This document shows positions 24,547 through 34,352 of a stretch of DNA of 41,591 bases, in pieces. The notes under the pieces are model-generated. The model saw only the letters and a program-made list of their open reading frames with translations. It ran no database searches and was not told the origin of the DNA. A program made the translations under genes and the position numbers. How positions within the stretch are numbered: the first letter of the stretch is position 1; the number at the start of each line of letters is the position of its first letter. The stretch is from the NCBI GenBank assembly GCA_022759145.1, contig JAEMPV010000032.1:22127-63717 (forward strand). Direction: 5' to 3'. This DNA is from Caldisericum sp. (GTDB taxonomy: Bacteria; Caldisericota; Caldisericia; Caldisericales; Caldisericaceae).

Positions 24547-25479
24547 ATGGCAACCAACCTCAAAGGAAGATCTTTATTGTGCTTAAAAGATTTTACAAAA
24601 GAAGAACTTGAAGAGTTTATATTTCAAGGCGAAAAACTAAAAGTTGAGCATTACGCAGGTAAGAATGAGAAATTGCTTGATGGGAAAACTGTTGCGGTCT
24701 TGTTTGAAAAGCCTTCTACAAGAACGAGAATTTCTTTTGCTGTTGCCATACACGAACTTGGGGCATTCCCTCTTATTCTTGAGACTTCAAATTTGCAACT
24801 AGTAAGAGGAGAGACAGTTCCTGATACAGCAAAAGTTATGGGAAGAATGGTTCAGGGAATTGTTGCACGAGTTTTTGCTCAAAAAACACTTGAAGAACTT
24901 GCACAGTTTTCAGGTGTTCCTGTAATCAATGCACTTTCCGACTTTTCACATCCTTGCCAGGCATTAGGTGACTTTCTTACGATAAAAGAGAAAAAAGGGA
25001 GATTACAGGGTGTAAAACTTGCTTATCTTGGCGATGGAAATAATGTTGCAAATTCTCTTCTTATTGGTGGTAGTATCCTTGGACTTGATGTTTCTGTTGG
25101 AACTCCCAAAGGGTTTGAGCCTATGAAAGAAGTTGTGGAAATGGCTCTTAACTTCGCAAAAAAGTCGGGATCAAAGATTGAAATCGTCAATGACCCCAAA
25201 GAAGCAGCAAAAGATGCTGATGTCCTTTATACAGATGTTTGGGCTTCAATGGGACAGGAAGCAGAGCATGATAAGAGAGTCCAGATTATGAAACCATTCC
25301 AGATTAATTCAGACATTCTAAAATATGCAAAAGAGGATGCCATCGTTATGCACTGTCTGCCTGCTCATCGTGGGGAAGAAATTACTGACGAAGTGCTTGA
25401 TGGTCCTCATTCTGTTGTATTTGACCAGGCTGAAAATAGACTTCATATACAAAAAGCAATCCTTTCGCTTCTCATATAA
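24547..25479 (+). CDS. argF: Ornithine carbamoyltransferase
   Basis: 310 aa from the ATG at 24547, preceded by GGAGGT; a TTG at 24535 lies in front of that site and is unlikely. The enzyme joins carbamoyl phosphate and ornithine to citrulline, or runs backward in arginine catabolism. Landmarks are the carbamoyl-phosphate site STRTR (57-61), SHPCQALGD and the ornithine-type HCLP motif at His269-Pro272 (MHCLPAHRGEE), which distinguishes it from aspartate carbamoyltransferase. No carbamate kinase or arginine biosynthesis gene is nearby, so direction in the cell is unclear. It ends at a strong terminator. Confidence 0.93.
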   Translation: MATNLKGRSLLCLKDFTKEELEEFIFQGEKLKVEHYAGKNEKLLDGKTVAVLFEKPSTRTRISFAVAIHELGAFPLILETSNLQLVRGETVPDTAKVMGRMVQGIVARVFAQKTLEELAQFSGVPVINALSDFSHPCQALGDFLTIKEKKGRLQGVKLAYLGDGNNVANSLLIGGSILGLDVSVGTPKGFEPMKEVVEMALNFAKKSGSKIEIVNDPKEAAKDADVLYTDVWASMGQEAEHDKRVQIMKPFQINSDILKYAKEDAIVMHCLPAHRGEEITDEVLDGPHSVVFDQAENRLHIQKAILSLLI

Positions 25480-25507
25480 GTTAACATTTATTGAATTACA
25501 ATTTAAA

Positions 25508-25529
25508 AAAGCCCCCGTAAGGGGGCTTT
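25508..25529. terminator. Bidirectional intrinsic terminator
   Basis: A perfect 9-bp stem AAAGCCCCC/GGGGGCTTT encloses a GTAA loop. It is flanked by A-rich sequence on the left and T/A-rich sequence on the right, so both strands present a U-tract. It sits between the convergent ends of argF and the PDO gene and can serve both. Confidence 0.92.
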
Positions 25530-25550
25530 AAAACTTTAACATCTATTTTT

Positions 25551-26231
25551 CTAAACTAATTTAATGCCAAGGGCTTCGTAAACTGACTGCAGAAATGCAT
25601 CTTCAGGAAGGGCTCCCTCGAATTCTGCTTTTCCTTCATTTATCACTACCTTAGGCACAGCGTAAACATTGTACTGGTTTGACCAATCTGGAAATTCATT
25701 TGCTTCGATCATTGCTCCTACTATGTTAGGATTTTCAAGGGCAAACTGATGTGCTGTTCTCACTGCTCTTGGGCAGTATGGGCAAGTTGGGGTTACAAAA
25801 ACAAGTATCTCTACTTTACTTGTAATTTTCCTAACTTTTTCTTTGATATCGATAGGAAGTTCCGTCTCGCCCTTTGATACATCAATAATGTCCTCAAGCA
25901 GTGATGAAAACTCATGCCCTGATGGGATGCCGTAGTAAACTATGTTCTTATTTGTCTTTTGCCCTTCGATGAATAGAGCAGAAATTGCTTTAACTCCATA
26001 TTCTTTTTCTTTTTCCGGGTCATCTCTGTAGATATTCATCTTAATCTTAGGGGACAACTCTGCAACTTCCTTAACGATTTCTTCAGTGTAAGGTAAATAC
26101 TGCTCGTTAAATTTTGTAACATTAGGCCCATTTGTTTCGAGGAATAAAGTTAATGTTACTTCATCTTTTAAATTCTTTTCAAACAAGTCCTTAATGTACT
26201 CTACATCTTTTTCTTTTAATAATCTTTCCAT
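25551..26231 (-). CDS. Protein disulfide oxidoreductase (tandem thioredoxin folds, one active)
   Basis: 226 aa with two thioredoxin-fold halves, as in the glutaredoxin-like PDO of thermophiles. The C-terminal half has an active CPYC (Cys150-Cys153, in TPTCPYCPRA) and the cis-proline stretch AVPKVV. The N-terminal half has no cysteine where the first CxxC would be (LETNGPNVTKF), so only one redox site remains. It probably shuttles electrons from thioredoxin reductase, encoded 13 bases upstream, to protein disulfides in the cytoplasm. The two genes form an operon ending at the shared terminator. Confidence 0.9.
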   Translation of the reverse strand: MERLLKEKDVEYIKDLFEKNLKDEVTLTLFLETNGPNVTKFNEQYLPYTEEIVKEVAELSPKIKMNIYRDDPEKEKEYGVKAISALFIEGQKTNKNIVYYGIPSGHEFSSLLEDIIDVSKGETELPIDIKEKVRKITSKVEILVFVTPTCPYCPRAVRTAHQFALENPNIVGAMIEANEFPDWSNQYNVYAVPKVVINEGKAEFEGALPEDAFLQSVYEALGIKLV

Positions 26232-26244
26232 TCTTCACCTCTTA

Positions 26245-27213
26245 TTATAAATTTTTGATATATTTATCTGCTTCGGCTGCTGCAATTGCTGCATCGCCAC
26301 AAGCAGTTACAACTTGCCTTAACGGTGTATTTCTAACATCACCTACTGCATATAGCCCAGGGACAGATGTTTCCATTTTCATATTTGTAATTACAAAACC
26401 TCTCTCGTCGAGGTCGACAAGCCCTTTCACGAGTTCAGAATTTGGTTTTTCTCCAATAGCAACAAAAACTCCATCAACTTTTAACACTTTGTGTTCTTTG
26501 GTAACAACATTTTCAATTTCGAGACCTTCTACTTTCTTATCACCGAGCACATGCACCGGTATATATTCGAGTTCAAATGTAATTTTGGGATTCGAGAAAG
26601 CCGCTTCCTGCAGAATCTTTGTTGCTCTTAATTCTTTTCTTCTATGTACAACGATTACCTTTTCCGCAAATTTCGATAGGGTTAAAGCATCATGTATTGC
26701 CGTATCGCCACCACCAATCACTGCAACAGTTTTACTTTTGAAAAACGCAGCATCACATGTTGCGCAATACGAAATACCTCTGCCTCTAAATTTTTCTTCT
26801 TCCGGGACAGGTAATTTAACAGGCTCTGCGCCAGTTGCTAAAATGACAGTCCATGCCCTCAATTTTCCATATTCGGTTTCAAGATAGAAAAGGTCGTCAA
26901 TTTTTTCAATAGATCTTACATCTGTTAGCACGATGTTTGTGCCAAATCTTTCAGCTTGTTTCTTGAAAAGATTTACAAGATCTGATCCGGAAATTCCCTC
27001 AGGGAAGCCTGGGTAATTTTCTACCCATTCGCTTACCGCTATCTGTCCGCCAACTGCCACTTTTTCAAATAAAACCGATTTTAGTCGAAATCTTCCTGCA
27101 TAAATTGCAGCAGTTAGCCCTGCAGGTCCACCGCCTATGATTGCAAGGTCATAAATTTCATTTATATCCAGAGTCTCTTTTTTAACTTCGTGAACCGCAA
27201 ATAACTCGTCCAT
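26245..27213 (-). CDS. trxB: Thioredoxin reductase
   Basis: 322 aa. FAD-binding GGGPAGLTAAIYAGR (27-41), redox-active CATC (Cys150-Cys153), the NAD(P)H-binding GGGDTAIHDAL and the C-terminal FAD motif YAVGDVRNTPLRQVVTA are all present. There are about 20 extra residues before the usual N terminus. The AGGAGGT six bases before the ATG supports this start, so the extension appears real. It reduces the downstream PDO-type thioredoxin. Residues after the second GxGxxA read HRRKELRA, which resembles the phosphate-binding HRRxxxR of NADPH enzymes; cofactor preference is inference. Confidence 0.94.
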   Translation of the reverse strand: MDELFAVHEVKKETLDINEIYDLAIIGGGPAGLTAAIYAGRFRLKSVLFEKVAVGGQIAVSEWVENYPGFPEGISGSDLVNLFKKQAERFGTNIVLTDVRSIEKIDDLFYLETEYGKLRAWTVILATGAEPVKLPVPEEEKFRGRGISYCATCDAAFFKSKTVAVIGGGDTAIHDALTLSKFAEKVIVVHRRKELRATKILQEAAFSNPKITFELEYIPVHVLGDKKVEGLEIENVVTKEHKVLKVDGVFVAIGEKPNSELVKGLVDLDERGFVITNMKMETSVPGLYAVGDVRNTPLRQVVTACGDAAIAAAEADKYIKNL

Positions 27214-27232
27214 AAAACCTCCTATAAATTAT

Positions 27233-27245
27233 TACTTCCGAAGTA
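27233..27245. promoter_or_regulatory. Palindrome at the trxB start site, possible operator
   Basis: TACTTC-C-GAAGTA is a perfect 13-base inverted repeat. It directly abuts the -10 box of trxB and covers the predicted transcription start (about 27238). A repressor bound here would block initiation. A short stem in the 5' leader is the alternative. Confidence 0.45.
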
Positions 27246-27272
27246 TTATATTAATCTATGGATTTTTGTCAA
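27245..27272 (-). promoter_or_regulatory. Consensus promoter of trxB-PDO
   Basis: On the minus strand a perfect TTGACA (27272-27267), 16-base spacer and perfect TATAAT (27250-27245). The -35 box overlaps the last codon of rsfS. The strength of the match suggests high expression unless repressed. Confidence 0.85.
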
Positions 27273-27628
27273 GATTTTGACTTTCTATTAGAGGCGATCT
27301 TAGGGCTAACTTCTTCCCAGATTCTTTCAAGATCATAGAACCTTCGTTTTTCTTCGGTCATTATGTGGACAATAACGCTTCCATAATCCATCGCAATCCA
27401 TGTTGAGTCGGCTCCTTTATCAACAGAAATTGGTATAACTTTTTTCTTCTTAAGTTTTTCCTCGACCTCGTTAGAAATGGCATCACAGTGCTCGCTTACG
27501 CTTCCTGTGCAAATAACAAAATAGTCGGTTATGATGGTGAGTTTTTTTACATCAATAATCTTAATATCTTCGCCTTTTTTGTCCTCAATAACTTTTACAA
27601 TAAAATTTGCAAGTGTTTTACCTTTCAT
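27269..27628 (-). CDS. rsfS: Ribosome silencing factor RsfS
   Basis: 119 aa, normal for the RsfS/DUF143 family. Characteristic stretches are ITDYFVICTGSVSEHCDAI (about 32-50), the WIAMDYGSVIVHIM strand and the C-terminal RRFYDLERIWEE. RsfS binds ribosomal protein L14 on the large subunit and blocks subunit joining when nutrients are scarce. There is no Shine-Dalgarno sequence; the -10 box at 27635-27640 would start the mRNA on or beside the ATG. It is a single gene with its own promoter, divergent from the roadblock pair. Confidence 0.92.
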   Translation of the reverse strand: MKGKTLANFIVKVIEDKKGEDIKIIDVKKLTIITDYFVICTGSVSEHCDAISNEVEEKLKKKKVIPISVDKGADSTWIAMDYGSVIVHIMTEEKRRFYDLERIWEEVSPKIASNRKSKS

Positions 27629-27634
27629 ATTTCT

Positions 27635-27643
27635 ATTATACCA
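27635..27643 (-). promoter_or_regulatory. Extended -10 promoter of rsfS, leaderless
   Basis: The minus strand reads TGGTATAAT (27643-27635). Seven bases downstream is position 27628, the A of the rsfS ATG. No -35 match and no ribosome binding site are seen. Confidence 0.6.
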
Positions 27644-27669
27644 AAATAATAGGATTTTAAATAAATTTT

Positions 27670-27678
27670 TGATATAAT
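27670..27678 (+). promoter_or_regulatory. Extended -10 promoter of the roadblock-metG operon
   Basis: TGATATAAT (27670-27678) lies 21 bases upstream of the ATG at 27700, with TTGGAGGT in the short leader. No -35 match is seen at 16-18 bases. Confidence 0.6.
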
Positions 27679-27699
27679 TTATTGAATTGGAGGTAAAAA

Positions 27700-28059
27700 A
27701 TGGATAATCTTGAAAGTATTATTAGGGCTTTAGGTGAAGAAGTTAACGAGTCAATTTTTGTTGGCATAACAGGTAAAGATGGGTTGCCTGTTGCAATGTA
27801 TGCAAAAGAAAACGTCGAAGCTGCGCTTGCAAGCGCTGAAATTTCTTCGATTTTTTCAATTATCGAAAGATCCATAAAAAATCTTTCTTTAGGAAAGGCT
27901 AAAGAGTTTTTTGTGCTAACAGACTCCTACGGTGTTTTTGGTGTCCCATTAATTTATGATTGTTACCTTTTTTTAATTGCAAGAGAACCTATCAACCTTG
28001 GTAGAGTAAGAATTGAATTCAAGAAGTTCTTGCCAAAGATAGAGGAGATGATGAAATAA
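27700..28059 (+). CDS. Roadblock/LC7-fold protein, first of a tandem pair
   Basis: 119 aa. A helix is followed by the strand-turn-strand VGITGKDGLPVAMY (21-34), then a helix rich in Ala and Ser (EAALASAEISSIFSIIERSI) and a final beta-helix part ending in an amphipathic helix. This is the layout of roadblock/LC7 proteins, small dimeric scaffolds that regulate Ras-like GTPases such as MglA in bacteria. No GTPase gene is in the window. The ATG follows TTGGAGGT, and the stop overlaps the next start (TAATG). The assignment rests on pattern, not on a search. Confidence 0.65.
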   Translation: MDNLESIIRALGEEVNESIFVGITGKDGLPVAMYAKENVEAALASAEISSIFSIIERSIKNLSLGKAKEFFVLTDSYGVFGVPLIYDCYLFLIAREPINLGRVRIEFKKFLPKIEEMMK

Positions 28060-28403
28060 TGGAAAAAATTCTCTCTAAACTTAAAAACTTACCGGGTGTT
28101 TTGGGTGTTTACCTTATTGATTCAGAAGGGAATCTTCTATTTGTTAATTCAAGCCTTGATAATCCTCCAATTGAATTAGCATATACTCTTGCATCGTTAA
28201 AGGGATATTTGAACGATTTACTTGACTCTACAAAAATGGGAAAATTTGTTGATTCTTTTGTTGATGGAAGTGTTGGAAGAATAATCTTCACAGGTCTTAA
28301 AAGTGGTGACTTATTAGTTGTATTTGCAAGCAATGTTAGTAATCTTGGTATGATTAAATTTGAAATGTCGAATGCAATTCAACAGATAGAAAATCTTAAG
28401 TAA
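28059..28403 (+). CDS. Roadblock/LC7-fold protein, second of a tandem pair
   Basis: 114 aa. It opens with the typical KLKNLPGVLGVYLIDSEGNLLF (8-29), in which the LPGV.G..L.D.EG pattern is a roadblock hallmark. The Ala/Ser-helix, GRIIFTGLKSGDLLVVFA strands and closing helix follow. It overlaps the first roadblock gene by one base and is followed 11 bases later by metG. Two adjacent paralogue-like proteins could form a heterodimer acting on one GTPase. The two are too divergent for a recent duplication. Confidence 0.72.
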   Translation: MEKILSKLKNLPGVLGVYLIDSEGNLLFVNSSLDNPPIELAYTLASLKGYLNDLLDSTKMGKFVDSFVDGSVGRIIFTGLKSGDLLVVFASNVSNLGMIKFEMSNAIQQIENLK

Positions 28404-28414
28404 GGAGTGGTTCT

Positions 28415-30325
28415 ATGGAAAAGTTTTATATTACAACTGCTATTTACTATGTTAATTCAAAGCCACACATAGGGTCTGTTTCAGAAGCAATTGCAGCAGA
28501 TATTATTGCAAGGTACAAAAGATTATCAAACTTCGATGTCTTTTTTTCCACTGGAACCGATGAACATTCCCAGAAAATTGAAGCAAAGGCAAAGGAATTA
28601 GGTATTGACCCTCAAAAATTTGTGGATATGCAGGCTAACACATGGAAAAGTATTTTTGATAGGTTTAACATATCCTATTCAAGATTCATCAGGACAAGTG
28701 ATCCCGACCATATGGAAGTTGTTAAGGACTTCTTTGTAAAAATGTATGAGAATGGAGACATATATTTAAGTACATACGAAGGATGGTATTGTGTTAGAGA
28801 TGAGACATTTTTAAAAGACTCCGAACTTGTTGACGGAAAATGTCCCCACTGCGGTGGCGAAGTTCAAAGACTTTCTGAGGACAACTACTTTTTCAGATTA
28901 AGCAAATACAGGGATGCTTTGCTTGACTTCTATCTTAAAAACCCCACATTTATTGAACCAGAGTCAAGATATAATGAACTTCTAAATATTTTAAAGGGCG
29001 GACTTCAGGATATTTCTGTTACAAGAAAATCTTTTAAATTTGGAATACATGTTCCTTTTGACGAGGATCACACGATTTATGTGTGGTTTGATGCTTTAAT
29101 AAATTATGTTACGGCGGTAGGGTATCATGATAACAAGGAAATGTTTAATAAGTATTGGCCTGCTGACTTGCATCTCATTGGAAAGGATATAACAAGATTC
29201 CATGGAATTGTGTGGCCTGCAATGTTAATGAGCGTTGGATTACCTTTACCAAAAAAGATTTTTGCTCACGGTTTCTGGAACCTGGAAGGGATGAAGATGT
29301 CTAAGTCTCTTGGAAATGTTGTTGACCCTGTTGAATTTGCTGAAAATTTCTCTAAACTTGCTCATATCACTTTTGAAAAGAGTGTTGATGTCCTAAGATA
29401 TTATTTATCGAGAGAGGCAATCTTTGGTTTAGATGGCGATTTCAGGATGGAATCCTTCTTTAGAAGATATAATTCGGATCTTGCAAACGATTATGGAAAT
29501 TTGATTAATAGAACTCTTAATATGCTTTCTAAGTATAGAAACCTTGAAGTTCCAAAAGTAGATGTTGATTACGAATTTGTCGCTTTTGCAAATGAAAAGT
29601 TTAAAGATTATAAAGAACAAATGGATCGGTATGGTTTATCCTTTGCTTTGGACAGAGTGTTTGAGATAATATCGTATTTAAATAATTACATCCAGGTAAA
29701 GGAGCCCTGGAAACTCGTTAAAGAAGGCGATAAACTTGATGTTGTTTTAAAGACTCTTATTGAAGGAATTGCTTATACAACAGTTCTTTTGCAGCCTTTT
29801 ATGCCAAATGTAACTTCTTTTGTGCTTGATGAATTTGGTGTTGATGAAAAGTCCCTCAAAGAATACTCCTCTCCGCTTGTTAAAAAGAGTATATTAAAAT
29901 TACTTGAGCCAATTTTCCCTCGTTTAGAAAAGGAGAGGATTGAACTTGATAAAGTTAAAGAAGTTTCTCTCGAGACTGAAAATGTCGTTGAAGTTTCAAA
30001 GGTAAAATACGAAGACTTTGCAAAACTTGATTTGCGTGTTGCAAGAATCTTAAAAGCATCGCGTGTAAAAAATTCAGACAAACTAATAGAATTAAAAGTT
30101 ACCTTGGGAAATGAAGAAAGAACAATTGTTGCAGGTATCGGGAAGTTTTATTCCGAAGAAGAATTAATAGGAAAAAAGATAGTTATTATAGCAAACCTTG
30201 AAGAAAGAAAACTTATGGGTATTACATCACAGGGTATGCTTCTTGCAGCATCGACGCCTAACAAAGAGAAACTTTCTCTTCTTACTGTGGATAAGGACAT
30301 AGAAGAAGGAGCAAAAATAAGTTGA
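28415..30325 (+). CDS. metG: Methionyl-tRNA synthetase
   Basis: 636 aa. The class I HIGH motif appears as HIGS (His18) and the KMSKS loop is at 294-298. A CPHC in the zinc knuckle insertion (about 142-145), plus only one Cys in WYCVRDE, suggests a partial zinc site. The anticodon-binding helical domain follows. The C-terminal about 110 residues (from YEDFAKLDLRVARI) are the OB-fold tRNA-binding domain that dimerises bacterial MetRS. It charges initiator and elongator tRNA-Met. It starts 11 bases after the roadblock pair, and the stop overlaps tatD by one base (TGATG). Confidence 0.95.
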   Translation: MEKFYITTAIYYVNSKPHIGSVSEAIAADIIARYKRLSNFDVFFSTGTDEHSQKIEAKAKELGIDPQKFVDMQANTWKSIFDRFNISYSRFIRTSDPDHMEVVKDFFVKMYENGDIYLSTYEGWYCVRDETFLKDSELVDGKCPHCGGEVQRLSEDNYFFRLSKYRDALLDFYLKNPTFIEPESRYNELLNILKGGLQDISVTRKSFKFGIHVPFDEDHTIYVWFDALINYVTAVGYHDNKEMFNKYWPADLHLIGKDITRFHGIVWPAMLMSVGLPLPKKIFAHGFWNLEGMKMSKSLGNVVDPVEFAENFSKLAHITFEKSVDVLRYYLSREAIFGLDGDFRMESFFRRYNSDLANDYGNLINRTLNMLSKYRNLEVPKVDVDYEFVAFANEKFKDYKEQMDRYGLSFALDRVFEIISYLNNYIQVKEPWKLVKEGDKLDVVLKTLIEGIAYTTVLLQPFMPNVTSFVLDEFGVDEKSLKEYSSPLVKKSILKLLEPIFPRLEKERIELDKVKEVSLETENVVEVSKVKYEDFAKLDLRVARILKASRVKNSDKLIELKVTLGNEERTIVAGIGKFYSEEELIGKKIVIIANLEERKLMGITSQGMLLAASTPNKEKLSLLTVDKDIEEGAKIS

Positions 30326-31100
30326 TGATAATTGACTCGCATGCGCATACATTTAAGGAATATTATAGTGAGGAAGAGTTAAAGGAAATATTAGAAGACA
30401 AGAACTTATTAATTAATGTTGTTGCATATGACCTTAAAAGCGCATATGAAAGTGTAGAAATTGCAGGAAATTATAGGAATGCTTTTGCAACAATTGGTTT
30501 TCATCCATATGATGTCGATAAGTTAAATGATGAAACTTATGGAGAATTGAAAAGTTTGCTACGAAGGGAAAAAATAATTGCACTGGGTGAAATTGGGCTT
30601 GATTACTTCAGGGATCTAACTTCGAAGGAATCCCAGATAAAAGGGTTCATTCGACAGATTGAACTTGCAAAAGAGTTAAATTTGCCTATTGTGATACACT
30701 CGAGGGATTCATTTTTCGACACCCTCTCAATATTAGACAGTGTGGGTTATTTTGTTGGGGTGTTCCATTCCTTTGATTACGGTATTGAGGAATTAAAAAA
30801 AGTTTTAGATAAAGGGTTTTATGTTTCTTTTTCTGGTATGGTTACCTTTAATAAGAGGAATGATTTAAGAGAGGCGGCAAAATTTGTGCCTTTAGATAGA
30901 CTCCTCTTGGAAACAGATTCGCCGTATTTGGCACCAGTTCCCTTAAGAGGAACGAAAAATAGACCGCAAAATGTAAGGATTTTGTATGAGTTTTTTGCTA
31001 ACTTAAGCGGCTTAGAAAAGGATTTAGTTTATGAAAGAGTTTGTAAAAACTTTTTTGAAATATTTAGAAATGCAAATTTAATGATGGGGAAGGAGGTAGC

Positions 31101-31116
<16 letters not shown>
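30325..31116 (+). CDS. TatD-family metal-dependent deoxyribonuclease
   Basis: 263 aa from the ATG at 30325, which gives the standard start MIIDSHAHTF with the His-x-His metal ligands (His6, His8). Other ligands are Glu in GEIGLDYFRD, His in PIVIHSRDS, His in GVFHSFDYG and Asp in LLETDSPYLAPVP. TatD enzymes are TIM-barrel nucleases with 3'-5' exonuclease activity in DNA repair or turnover. The position directly after metG is common in bacteria. It overlaps nfnA by 16 bases. Confidence 0.93.
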
Positions 31117-33328
<2,212 letters not shown>

Positions 33329-33329
33329 T

Positions 33330-34352
33330 ATGGAAGAAGCCCTCCTCTGGGAACCACTTGAAGGGAAAAAGGTAAAGTGTAACTTATGCAACTTCAGGTG
33401 TATAATTCCTGAAGGTAAGGCGGGAAATTGCAAAGTTAGAGTTAATAAGGAAGGAAAACTTTATACCCTTTTAAATTCGTATGTTTCTTCGTATGCGTTA
33501 GACCCCATAGAGAAAAAGCCAGTATTCCATTATTATCCCGGAAGCGGGGTGCTATCTTTTGGAACATGGGGATGCAACTTCCGTTGTAGAGGATGTCAAA
33601 ATTACGAAATTTCACGAATAAAAGAACCGAATTTTGACTTTTCTCTAATATCTTCAGAAATACCCCCGGAGGAGGCAGTTAACTTAGCACTTCGCTACAA
33701 AGCAAAAGGAATTGCCTGGACTTATAACGAGCCTACTATTTGGTTTGAGTATACCTACAAAACAGCGCAACTTGCAAAAAAGAGCGGTTTATACACTGTA
33801 TATGTAACAAATGGATCTATAACAAAAGAAGGTCTTGATGTAATTGGTCCTTATCTTGATGTCTTTAGGGTTGATATAAAGGCGTTTTCTCAGGAAACAT
33901 ATAACAAAATCACACCAATTTTTGATTTCCATAAAATTCTTGAGAGCGTTATTTACGCAAAAGAACGATGGAATATGCACATTGAAGTTGTAACAAACAT
34001 AATCCCGACAATCAACGATAAATTAGATGAATTGAGGGCTCTTGCTCGTTGGATACGAGACAACCTTGGAAAAAAGACCCCTTGGCATGTAACAAGATTT
34101 TATCCTTACCTTGACCTTGCATATCTTTATCCTACACCGGTTGAAACTCTTGAAACTGTTCGAGAAATGGCTATGAATGAAGGACTTAACTTTGTTTACA
34201 TTGGAAATGTCCCGGGGCATCCCTATGAAGATACATACTGTCCAAAGTGCAAAAGAAGAGTTATCAGAAGATCTGGTTTTGACATTGTAGAAAACCACAC
34301 ACATAATGGAAAGTGCGATTTTTGCGGGGAGGATTTAGGAATTGTCGAATAA
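33330..34352 (+). CDS. AmmeMemoRadiSam system radical SAM enzyme
   Basis: 340 aa. The radical SAM cluster motif is CNFRCRGC (Cys82, Cys86, Cys89). An N-terminal cysteine set (17, 20, 24, 34) precedes it, and the C-terminal YCPKC...CDFC is a zinc-ribbon-like end. WTYNEPTIWFEY and the DIKAF strand are typical of the PflA-like branch associated with Memo and AMMECR1. Its substrate is unknown; an older annotation is pyruvate formate-lyase activating enzyme homologue. Its partner genes are 12-13 kb away on the other strand (19779-21148). It begins one base after nfnB and overlaps apbE. Confidence 0.93.
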   Translation: MEEALLWEPLEGKKVKCNLCNFRCIIPEGKAGNCKVRVNKEGKLYTLLNSYVSSYALDPIEKKPVFHYYPGSGVLSFGTWGCNFRCRGCQNYEISRIKEPNFDFSLISSEIPPEEAVNLALRYKAKGIAWTYNEPTIWFEYTYKTAQLAKKSGLYTVYVTNGSITKEGLDVIGPYLDVFRVDIKAFSQETYNKITPIFDFHKILESVIYAKERWNMHIEVVTNIIPTINDKLDELRALARWIRDNLGKKTPWHVTRFYPYLDLAYLYPTPVETLETVREMAMNEGLNFVYIGNVPGHPYEDTYCPKCKRRVIRRSGFDIVENHTHNGKCDFCGEDLGIVE

